From Nocardia sp. NBC_00565 (GTDB lineage Bacteria; Actinomycetota; Actinomycetes; Mycobacteriales; Mycobacteriaceae): a stretch of DNA of 64,000 nt. The notes under the pieces are model-generated. The model did not search any database, was not told where the DNA came from, and saw nothing but the letters and a program-made list of their open reading frames with translations. The DNA is taken from contig NZ_CP107785.1 in the NCBI RefSeq assembly GCF_036345915.1, forward strand, positions 4,526,001-4,590,000. Reading direction: 5' to 3'. The first letter of the stretch is position 1; each line of letters begins with the position of its first letter. Positions 46,519 through 58,500 of this stretch are shown here, in pieces. The translations under genes and the position numbers were made by a program.

Positions 46519-49500
46519 ATGTCGCTGAACCCGGTCGTGGAACTGCGGAACTCGTTCGAGGGCCTGCCTACCGCGGTACGGCGTCCCATCGAGATGGTGG
46601 TGTTCGGCGGAGAGCTGCCGCGCGCCGATATTTCCGGGATGCGTCAGATGGCCGCGGAGTTCCGGGCGAAGGCAGCTGAGCTGAGCCACCATTCGGAGGA
46701 CGCGAACGATCTACTGGCGCAAGAGAATTCGGTGGGTGTTCTCGGCGACCGGCTGCGCGAGACGTTGCGTGTGGACCGGGATGGGGCGGCCCGTCTCGGT
46801 GACGACGCGCTTGCCCTGGCCGATCAGGCGCAGGCGGCTGCCGGCGATGCCGAGAAGACGCTGTGCGTGATGTTCGTCTTCGGGATCGAGTTGGCGTGGC
46901 GGATCTTCGGAGTGCTGTCCGGTGCCGCCGCGGCCGGTCCGGCCGGGGAAATGGCGGCGGTGCCGGTGGTGGAGTCGATGCTGGTCGAGGGTCGCGGCCG
47001 GGTCGCGGTGATGCGTGCGGGCCTGGAGCAGGCATTCAAGGAGGGCGCGACACGGACGGCCATCCGGCGGTCGGCGCTGGGATCGCTCCGGTTGCCTATC
47101 ACGCTGGGTCGGGCCGCGGCCCTGCCGGTGAGTGTCGACGCGGGCGTGCAGGCGCTGCAGGTCGTGTCCGGGGATCGAACCCCCCGTGTGATCGGACCGG
47201 ACGGTGCGAATCCGACGGGTATCGATCCGACATCGATCAAAGTCGCGGCCTTGGCGGGTGCGGGTGGTGCGTTGGGCGGCACGGTCGCGGGCCGGGTCGC
47301 GGCGAAGGTGATTCCCCGGATCGAGGGCAGCCGATTGGCGCTCGGGTTGGTGCACGGCACTGCGGGCGCGGCAGCGGGTTTGGGTGCGGCGACGTTGGTG
47401 ACCGGTTGGCCGCAGCATTTCGATCAGGTGCTGGCACCGTTGCTCAACGGCGGTTTCGCTGGGGTCGTGCACGCGCACGCCCCAGCTCACCCGGGATCGG
47501 GTTCAGTGATCGACGGCGGTGGGGCTTTCACCCGGCCCGACCTGCCCGCAGCCGTACGCGGCGAGTCACCGGCACTCCCACCGGTCGAGGTGTCCGCGGC
47601 ATCCAAGCAGGCGTGGGAGGCTGCGAAGAGTGCTTGGGCGGCGGCTGCGGATACGGCGGCCGCCGGGAACGGGCGGGTGGAGGTACCCGCAGCCGGAGCG
47701 CACGAGAACACCGCGCCGGTCATTTCCGGCGAATCGCGCCCGCCCGCGGCATCGGGCTCCACCCCGCGCACAGACTCGCCGTCACGCACTGACTTGACGC
47801 CACCCAGCGAGGCGACCGGCCGCGCGGCGGCGAGAACCGACTCCGCTGCCGGACCGGCGGGCCGCGCGGAAACCGGTGCGCCGGTGGAGCGTCCGCAGCC
47901 GGGCGAATCCCCGGCCCGCGCGAATACGACAGCGGCACGTCCGGTCACCGCCAGTGGGGAAACGTCCGCTACGCCGAAGGTTCCGGCCAGCGCCCTGGGC
48001 GGTCGGCCCGGTACCGGGCCGGATACGCCTGCCGCCGGGGAACATCGAGCGCCGGGGAATCACGAGCACGGCGATCAGAATTCCGCCGAAACTCATAAGA
48101 CTCCGGCCGATGCTCGCCCGGCCGCGGATACCGGCGACGGGCCCGAAACGCCTGCCGCCGATGAACACCGGCTGCCGGGCAATGCGGGGCACGATCCTGT
48201 GGCGGAGTCCGGCAACCCGGCGCACGCCACCAGCGACCCGATGCAAGCAGACGCGACCGCGGAGTCCGGCGATACTTCCGGTCCGCCGAGCGCTCGTGAT
48301 CAGGCGGTCGATTTGCTGACCGATTTCCACGCCAGTTCCGGTGATCAGGTCCCCGAGCAACTGCGGCTGTACAACCTCTCGGACGAGGTGTTGAAGGCTG
48401 GGTTGTTCGACGACACCGACCCGCGGGCGTCGATGCTCGCGACGGCGGAGATCATCCGGCGCGGCACGATCAGCGACGCCATGCCAGGGGGGATGGTGTT
48501 GCGGACCGAGCAAGCGGAGGGGATGTACGCGCTGAACAAGCGTCCGGTGGAGATGAAGCCGGGCGAGGGCAAGTCGCTGATGTTCATGGCGGCCGCGATG
48601 CAGCGGGCGGTGCGGCACGGTGAGTGTCTGCTGGTGACGACGACCGACGGGCTGGCCCACCGGGAATTCACCAGGTATCGAAAGCTGTTGACCGACTACG
48701 GGATCGACGTGATCCGGGCCGACCAGCAGCAGGGTTTCGGGCCGGTCACCGAGGGTCGGCCAGCGATCGTGGTGGCCACCGGCGAAACGGTCGGGCATCT
48801 GTGCAACGCCGGTCACCAGCCGCCGCGCCACGCGTTGATCGATGAGATGGACGGGATCATCGACCGTGGTGAGAGGCAGTTTCTCCGGTCGGAAGGGGTG
48901 GAGGAGGCCGCGCACGAGGCGACGGCAAGCGAGGTGTTCGCCGCGCACGATTTCCTCGCCGACGCGCTGGCGAAGGGCGCGTTGTCGCATGCGGACTTCG
49001 GTCTCACGCGGATCGTCGACGAAGTCGGCCTGCATCCGGACGGAACTCCCGAGGTCGAGTACTGGTACGACGGGCAGGCACAGCTGACGCCGACCGGACG
49101 GGCGAAGGTCGAGGCGCTGCCGGGCGGCGAGCAGTGGCTGGAAGGGATGGGGTCGTCGCGGCTCGAGATGGCCGCCGCCGCCGAGTTCAGCTGTCGCGCC
49201 AAAACCCATTATGTGATGGACGCGGGCAAGGTCGTCATCGTCGATCAGAGCGAACACGGTCTGCAACGCAACCCGCAGACGTCGAGCGAGTCACGGTGGA
49301 GCGCCGAGACGGGCAAGGCGAGCCTGGCCCAGGCCGTGGAGGCCAAGGAGATCCGGGCTGCCGAGGCCCGCGGGATGAGCGCCGAACAGCACCAGATCGT
49401 GGTGCGCGCCGACGCCGAGGACACCAAGAGCATCACCGCCGTCGAGATCTACCGCCAGGGCGGCCGGTTCTTCGATGAGGTCACCGGTGCGTCGGGCACC

Positions 49501-52500
49501 CTGGCGGATCTGAATCCCGTGCTGGACAAGATCTATGGCCTGAAGGAAGCACACCAAGTCGACCGGTCTCAGGAGCAGCGGCTGATGGAGGGCGCCCCCG
49601 ATGTGGCGGCGAATACCCGCGCCAAGCTGGGCGCTATCGCCGAAGGTGCGCACCGCGTGTGGCAAGGGGGTAGGGGCAGGGCCCAGGAGATCCTGTGTCA
49701 TCGCAACGACCTCGTCGAGAGACAGGTGCAGGCGTTGGTGCGCCAAGGCGTGCCCCGAGAGGCGATCGAGGCGGTCGACGCCGATCGGATCGCCAGCTGG
49801 GGGGCCGAGTGGGAAACCGAATTGCAGCAGGTCTTCGATACCGCCGGTGAGCAGGGCAAGATCCTGGTGATCAACCGGCAGGGCCAGCGCGGTGTCGACA
49901 TCGCGGTGTCGGAGGCGGTGCAGGCCAAGGGCGGCATGTTCGTGTGGATGACCGAAGTCCCCGAGCAGTCCTACATCTATGAGCAGGGCAAGAACCGCAC
50001 CGCCCGCAACGGGGATCGCGGCTCCGCGCAGGCACTGATGGCGCCGCAGGACGCGTTGATCCGCAAGGCCATGCACCTGCAGGGGGTACGCCAGGCGGCG
50101 GTCCGCTACGACCAGGCCGCCGACGCTCACCGCACCGACCCCACCCCCGAAAACCACAACAACCTCGTCGAGGCCAGCGACAACCTCAGCTCGCTGGTGC
50201 CGGAACTGCAACAGCGCGCTCTGCGCCACGCCACCGCCGACTTCATCCGCCACCACGCGTACATCACCAACGATCCGGCCGCCGTTCGCGCCGCCGCCGA
50301 AACAGGGCGCTACCAAGGCTTCTCAGAGACCGGGCCAGGCATCGCGGACATCGGACAGCCAGGCGTCGCGGACATCGGACAGCCGGACCGGACGGAGGAC
50401 GGGGCCGCACGCCTGGCCGGGCTGCTGGGGATCCCCGCCGCGGCCGTCGCCGGGAATGCCGCCGCGCTCGAACAGGACGGCGTCGAAGACCCACTGGGCA
50501 GACTGCTCGAACAGACCGGGCTGCCGCCCGCCGCGGTGGCGGCATTGCGGCAGCAGGTCGAGGCGACCGCACCCGCGACGGTCGCGCAGTACGCGTGGCT
50601 CGACGACGAGCAGGCGATGGACCAGCTGGTGCCGAAGCGAGACCAGTTGGCCCGCGAACTCGGCTTTGACACCGGGGATATCGACGGTGCCGAAGGCATG
50701 CGCAAGCTCGACCCCGCTCTGACCGACGCCACAAACAACCTCGCGCAAGCACTGGGTTATCCCCTCTCCAGCATCACCCCCGCCATCGCCCGCGACATCC
50801 TGGGCGAGGTGGTCGACCACCAAATGCCTGCCGAGGGTGCCCACACACCGGCCGCCCGCGACGATGCACTCGGCGACGAAGCCGGACCGAACTCCGTGCA
50901 CCCGGTATCGGTGAGCCCGGAAGCCGAGGACGTGATCGCGGCGGCATCGCACTACCTGGCCACCGCGGCCCTGCTCGACCTGGCCGTCGCAATCCACCGC
51001 CGAAGCCCCAACAGCTGCGTCAACAACGCCGTGACCGGCATGCGGGTATTGACCGGACGCCGCATCGAGATGCCCGCCACCGCCATGGCCGGTCACAGCC
51101 GCGCCGTCGTCGCGGACGTGTTCGGCGCGCCACTCGAGAACGCCGGATCGCTGGACGACGTGGCCGAATCGCTGAAAACTCGGCCGGGCGGCATCGCGGT
51201 CCTGGTCTACAAATGCAAGAACACGGAGAAGCAGCGCGGAACGGCCGCCAACGGCAGGAACGACGCCGACAACCACATGGTGCTGCTGGTCAACGACAGT
51301 GAGCCGGGTGAGCCGCCGAAATTGGTCGTGGTGGACCTGGCAGCCGATCGAGACGGTGGAACCGACACCGACTATGGCCCGAAAGACCTCCAGAACCGTC
51401 GCACGCTGCTGAACAAGGCCGTCCCGTTCGAAACCTGGCGACAAAAGCAGCGAAAATTCATCAAAAACGTACCCACCGACAAGCGCCTCTTCGAGACCAT
51501 CGATTTCGATCGCGACGGCAACCTCATCGCCAGGTCCCACCGTGACGTACTCGCCGCCGAAACCGTCGAGGTCGACGCGGAGACGGTGCGGGAAATCAAC
51601 TCGATACAGCTGGACTGGTCGGTGAATGTCGACGGCACACCTGATCTACCGTCGAGGACCGATGCGGATATACCCGACAAGGCGGACATTTACCGGTCGG
51701 CCGAACCCGCCCGCACCGGCCACCGCCCGCACGACTCCCCGGCCGAGCCCGAAACCGGACAGGAACCAGAGACCGCCGATCGGGCACTCGCGCAAAGTAT
51801 GAAGGCCGACACCGGCGACGCACCCGGTGATCGGATCGGCAGCCGTCCGCACGAGGGCACCGCCGACAGCAAGCCAACAGGGGATGCTCCGGGAGACCCC
51901 GAGGGACCGTGGCGCGAGTTCGCAGCGGCGATCCCGAAGCTGGTCACCGCCGATGCGCGAAGGTGGGCAGCGCAGGGAAATAGCCCCGATTTCCGCTGGT
52001 TGGCGTCCCAGCTGGGTCCGCTTGCCAGGCACTTCTCGACGGTCGGCGACGTCGCACTCCGTCTTGACTCCGACGAGCCGTTCGCCGATTTCCTGCCCCT
52101 GTGGAATCGGTTCAGCGAACTCACTGCCGAGTTCGAGCACCAAGGTTTCGGGATCTGGTACGAGCGCACCATGCGTCAGCTGCTCGAATGGATGGTCGAG
52201 TGCGCGCCGGTCGGCAAGTACCGGAATTCCTACGAAGCTGTCGAGGGCGTCAACGACACGGGGGCCTACGTCGGCATATCGAGCGAGGTCAACCGGGGCG
52301 GAATCATGCGCAGCATCATCGTGGCCGCCCAGGGCACGCCGCGTGGTGGCGTGATGTTCGCCGACGGGTGGGACGCGGTCGGCGACATCGTCCACGGAAT
52401 CGGGGGTGTCTGGGTCCAGAACAACAAGATGCTCGGTGACAATCTCCACACGTTCAACGCGGGCATCCGGGAAAAACTGTCGCCCGAGGACGCGGCGCGC

Positions 52501-55500
52501 GCCACGTTCACCGGAAAGATGGCGTGCCGAAGAGGATTCACCGAGGTCGTCATCGACCACACGGCTGGCGACCCCGGCAACTACAACACAGCCCTGGTGA
52601 CGTTCGTGCGGCCGAGCCGCTCGAGGGAGATGCGCTGCCGCGCTCTGGGACGCCTCATGGGGGTCAGCCTTCCGGAGGTGTTGGATCGAGCGGGCTGGTC
52701 GTCCGAGATCGCCCGCCTGCACGAGGCTGCGCTGGAAAGCGCGGAGTTATCCCGCACAGCGTTCCGTCCGGGCGCTACCGAGGTGCCCGCCGACGGGTCG
52801 CAGGTCGAGACACAGATCGCGAAGGTCGAGCGGTTGGCCGAGTGGGTGGCGCAATGGTGGGCCGAACAGGACGCCCGCGACCACTCCGCCGTCGCCACGG
52901 TCGCCGCCGACGTGGTGCGCCGCAATCCCGGCGCGCGGCAGGTGACACCGAACACCGTCCTGCTGCCCGGACACACCATCGTGGTCATCGCCGAAGACGG
53001 CCTGCACGACGACGCCGTGACCGACATGATGCTGCACAACCTCGAGCTGCGTGCTGAACTCCGCAGCGCCGGTTACGCTCTCCGGAAACTGAAACCCGTT
53101 GTCGAACAAGATGATTCCAGCAACACCCGGGTGTGGTCAGCGGACCTGGGGACCGTCCACATCAACGCGAAGCGCGCAACGCCCGACGATCAGGACCTGG
53201 CGCGGAGTCGCAGGGACGAGCAGGTCCGCAGCGAGTTCCAATCGGTGATCACCGACGGGGCAAACCGTGACACCTCGTCCGCGGCGTATCTCCGCACGGA
53301 TTGGCCGCAGCGGGCGGCACTCGTGCGACAACGGCACGACCTGACCTCGCAGCTGCCGGGAATCCCGGCGCGGTGGCGCAACCGCGCCTGCCGCTACCGG
53401 CTCGCCCAGGAGGTGGCGCGGCTGCGCGACAGCAGGGAGAACCTGGACGAGGCCGCACGGCGACGACTGGCCTACCTCGAGACCATCGGCGCCGTGCTGG
53501 CCCGTGCCGACGAGCGCGCCGGCCGAATGTCTGGGCAACCCGAGGTGTATCTGTGGGCATTCGACCCGGACACCGGATACCTGGTGTTCACCGTGGGAGA
53601 CCCGGATCTGGTGCCGGACGTCGACGACATCACCGATCGGCACATCGTCGATTCGGGCACCGCCGATCTGCTCGGCGCCGATGTTGATCGGGTCGTCGAC
53701 GAGTTGTCCTCGGACCGACAGTTCGGACCGAGGCACCGCCGGGCCGTCGTGATCTTCGTGTCCAGCGAAACCGACTCGGACGCCGAGCATCGAAGGCGGG
53801 CAGACCTGACCGACATCACCGCCACGCGGGCGTTCTACCAGGACAGGGTGGCCGATTCCGCCACGGAAGGAAGTGCTCTGGTCCGTCTTCTGGAAGGCGA
53901 CCGCCGCGACACCGTGTCCGAAATGCTGTGGCTGGTAGAACATCTGATGCCGGACCACCCGGTTCACGTCGTCGGGGCAACGGCGGGTCCTGATTTCCCT
54001 TTCGGTACGCCCGGCGAAGAATTCGCGGCCAGGGTGGGCGCCGACTGGTCGGCGGTATTCCGCAGGCCCGAAGACGCGGCGACGCATCTGGCTGGCAGAC
54101 CGGGTACGTTCGCCCTGCTGGCCGTTGAGAACCCGGCTCGTGACTACAGCAGCGGCGTGGATCTGGTGATGGTCCGCAACGATGGCGACGACCGCATTGT
54201 GCAGATCGACCTGAACCAAGTCAATCCACACAGCGTCGAACCGGGTGCCACGGCCCGAGCCGCCCGCACCCGCGACTGGCCGCCGTTCGACCCGTCCGGA
54301 TGGGTGGGCAAGTGGGACAAGGGATTCGGGATCGTCCTCGGACCCGACGGCCCCGAGCGCCCGCTGGTCGACGGCGAATCGGCGGGTGTACGCGGCGAGG
54401 ATTTCCCAGATGGCCTGATCGGAGCGCGGCCGACCGAAGGCGGATCGGGATCGGCGTACGAGCGCTACCGGCAGCGCACCAGGCAGTACCAGGCGCACGG
54501 CCCACTGCACGACCGGCACCGGATGATGCTGGCCGACCACCTCGCCGCAGCTGTCTATGAGATCGACGACCACACCGCCCGGTTCCTCGCCGCCGCCGTC
54601 CAGGGAGTCGTCACCGATCGGATCGTCTCCGGCCGCAGCGCCGATAACGCACTCCTGGGCTCCGCCGACGTCGACCCCGACCCGATCGCGGCCCTCCCCG
54701 ACTTCGCACCGATGGTGACGACCGCGGTTCATGGTCTACTCGCCGAATTCGGCGAGACGACTCCATCGCGCGATGGTCGACCGGACCCGAGCAGTGGTCT
54801 GATTGGCAGCAGGCCGTTCGAGGAGCCCGATTCGCAGCGGGGCGCCTGGCTCAAAGCCCGGCGACTCGAGCTGGAGATGACGCAGGTACAGCTCGCGCAA
54901 GCGACGGGCGTGGCGATGCGCGTGCTTTCCGGCATCGAGACCGGGAAGCGGGAGCCGACGCTGGGCATCTTTCAGCGGATCTGCCGAGCGCTCGGGCTCG
55001 AGGGTGCGGCCTTGTCCGAGGCCGTTCGACAGTTCTATTCGGACCGTGAGCGCGACCACGATCCGGTTGCGCATGATCCTGGGTCGCCGGGGAGCTGGGT
55101 GATGGCGCTCTGCTTCGCACAGGGTGCGAGCCTGGACGAGCTGGCACCGCGCGCGAATGTCCCGACAGCGGATATCACCGGAATCGAGCGCGGGACCCGT
55201 CCGGATTCGATTATTTTCCGGCGGATCTGTCGTGCGTTGGGGGTGACGCCTGACGTTCTCGAGGCGGCTACTGGGCATTTCTATCCGGATCTAGTTCTCG
55301 ATCTCGATCCGGCCGCGCACGATCGCTGGACGCCGGGCGGTTGGTTCGTAGCGTTGCGGCACGACCTAGATCTGACTCGGACCGAACTCCAGACGGCGAT
55401 CGGGCCCGGCTGGGGTGACCTCTACGACATCGAGACCAACATCTACCGGCCGAAGTACGCGGCATTCCGGCAAATCTGCGATGTGCTGGGGGTCGGCGAC

Positions 55501-58500
55501 GAACTTCTGCACGCTGCCAACCGCCAGTTCTATTCCGACATCGATCTCGATCCGGAACCGGCAGCACACGATCTCGGCAGGTGGATCACCAACCGACGCA
55601 ACGTTCGGGGTATGAGCCGTGCCGAACTCGCCCAGGTGACCGGATTGTCCGGATTGTATCTGACCGAGGTAGAGACGAAGAATCGGCGCCCCCCGTCGGG
55701 GGCGTTCCTGCGGATCTGCCGAGCGCTCGGGCTCGAGGGGGCGGCGTCGACCGAGGCCGTTCGACAGTTCTATTCGGATATGAATCTGCATTCCGATGCG
55801 GCCGAACACGATTCGCTGGCCGACTGGGTGGTCGCGCTGCGCAACAACAAGGGCATGACCGAGGCGGACCTCGCCAGCGCGGTGCACGTGTCGCCGAGAC
55901 AGATCGAAAGGATCGAGAACGGAGACCGTCCATCGCTGGGTCTCTTGTTACGAATTGATGATGTCCTGGGGGTGGGGCGGCAAGAGTTCGCGGCGGCTGC
56001 CCGTACCTTCTATTCGGACCTCGAGTTCGATCTCGATCCGGCGGCGCATGATCCCGGGTTGCCTGGTAGTTGGTTGACGGCGCTCTGCGTCGACCGCGGG
56101 GTAGGCCTGGTTGAGCTGGCGCGGACCGTCGGTGTGACCGCAGGAGTTATGACCGGAATCGAGGGCGGGACCCGTCCGGATTCGATTATTTTCCGGCGGA
56201 TCTGGCGAGCGTTGGAGGTGGCGCCGGAGGTTGGCGAGGCGGCCACCGGTCGTTTCTATTCGGATCTCATCCTCGATCTCGATCCGCTGGCACACACTCG
56301 CTGGAACCCCGGTACATGGATCGTGGCATTGCGGCACCACGTGGATCTGGTTCGCGTCGAACTTGCGGAGGCAACAGAACTGGGCTCGAGTCGGCTCTCA
56401 GCAATCGAATCCGGAGATAGGCCGAGCCATGCGTTATTCCGGCGGATCTGCGATGCACTGGGGGTCGATGACGAGCTGCTACAAGCCGCCGCTCGCCGTT
56501 TCTATTCGGATACAGATCGTCGTGCTTCGGTCAATCGCAATCCCGCTTCTTACGAGTCGCTGGGTCGTTGGATTGCGGCCCGCCGCCATCGCCAAGGCAT
56601 GTCGGTGGAAGAGCTTGCACGCCGGGCGCAAATGCCCGAACACTCTATTGTCGACATCGAAAACCACGGACATCTTGCACCGCTGGTGGAATTGCGAGAA
56701 ATATGCAGTGTCCTGAGCGTTGATGGTGCTGTGTTGCTGAAAGCGATCGATGCGTTCTATGCGGACGGCCAGGAGCGGTCCGGCTACCGCGATGAAGAAG
56801 AGCTGTTCGCGCAGTATGTCGTCAGTCGGGTGCATTCACCGGAAGAACGAAATATCAGGAACGAGATCTGCGCCAGATTTGCGTGGGTTCCGAATGCATT
56901 GGCGCGGCGTGTGCCTCCAGAAATCAGGGGTGACGCTGTACGGGCCGCATGGGCCGGGATTCTGAGCGCGATCGACAACCACGTCCCCTCTGCATCGTTC
57001 GTCCCCCATGCCTGGACCAACGGAAGCAGAGCAATTCTGCGATACCGCGTCGCACGCGAGTTACCAGATCTCGACAATCGCACCCTGAACAAGATTATCG
57101 CGGTAAGCGTGCGGATCGGGAGGATGGCTACCGCGGGCGAGGTTCTAGACGATGCGGAGATCGCGCGCGCCATGGGATCGACAGTGGCCGATGTCATGCT
57201 GGCGCGAGAAATTCTGAGTCGGCCTACCCTGCAACCGGATGCGCCGATTACGGGTCGGGACAGGTCCGGGAATCGGGAATTGGGCGATTCGGCTGCCTCC
57301 ACAGGGTTTCCCGATACCGATTTCGCGGTGACGGTTCGCGCTGCGCTGGCTGATATGCCGGATGCCGGTATTGCGGAGCAGTTGATGATGCTGCATCTGG
57401 TGGAGGGCACGCCCTTAGTCGGTGCTGCCGAGCAACTGGGGTTACCGGCCGCGGACGCGGCCCAGGTTCTCGCCGATTGTGTTGCACGGCTGCGCAATGC
57501 GTTCGACGAGCGTGGAGGTCAAGGTGGGCTGATCGGCAGTAGGCCACGTGAGCAGGCCGATACGCAGCACGACGTCGCGCCCGGCGCGTGGATCAAAGCA
57601 CTGCGGCTAGAGCGGGGGATGACGCAGAAACAGCTCGCGCAAGCGCTGGGCGTGACGATCAGCGCACTGTCCGGTATCGAGATCGGGACGCGGAGGCCGC
57701 GGATCGGCACCTTTCAGAAGATTTGCCGAGCACTCGGGCTCACAGAAGAGGCGTTGACCGAGGCCGTCCGGCGGTTCTATCCGGATGTCGAGCTGGAAAC
57801 CGCTGTCGCTGCCCATGATTCGGTGGGTGGCTGGGTAGTCGCTCTTCGTAACAGCAAGGGCATGACCACGGTGGCCTTCGCGGGTGCGGTCGGTATGGGC
57901 AGGTCGCGGATCGAGGATTTCGACCGGGGGGAACGTCCGCGGCCTGGACTATTCCTGCGGTTCGCGCGTGTTTTGGAGGTAGGGCCCGAATCGCTGGCGG
58001 AGGCGGCTCGCAAGTTCTACCCGGATGTCGAGTTCGATCTCGATCCTGCCGCGCACGACCCGGCAGCGCCCGGTCGCTGGATTGCGGCGTTGCTCGATGA
58101 CCGGGATATGTCCCAGGTCGACCTGGCACTGACTGCGGGCGTATCGGCAGAATATCTCAGCAAAATCGTTGGCGGGGTGTATCCGACCCGGGCACTCTTC
58201 CAGCGGATTTGCTTGGCCCTGGGGGTTGTGCCGGAAGTCCTCGAAGCGGCGATTCGCCGTTTCTATCCCGATCCCGATCCCGGTGTGGACGTCGATGTCG
58301 CGTCGTATGAATCGCCGGGCCGTTGGATTGCGGCCGTGCGCCACAGCAGAGGTATGTCGGTGGCCGAGCTCACGCGGCGGTCACGAGTGGCTGGTAGTTC
58401 GATTTCTGCCCTCGAAAAAGGCGCGCGTCTTCCGCGGTGGAAGACATTTCGGCAACTGTGCCGGGCATTGGGTGTCGGCGACGAGTTGTTGCTGGAGGCA

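Noticed and set aside
47782..49266. 494-codon minus-strand frame
   Set aside because: Antisense to the SecA-like part of the giant gene. The translation is His/Arg/Gly-rich with no motifs, as expected for a high-GC antisense frame.
50344..50384. Short direct repeat GCGGACATCGGACAGCC twice
   Set aside because: In-frame repeat of ADIGQP in a flexible stretch; too short and local to be a mobile or regulatory element.
53137..54732. 531-codon minus-strand frame
   Set aside because: Antisense shadow of the giant gene; no start signal or recognisable domain.
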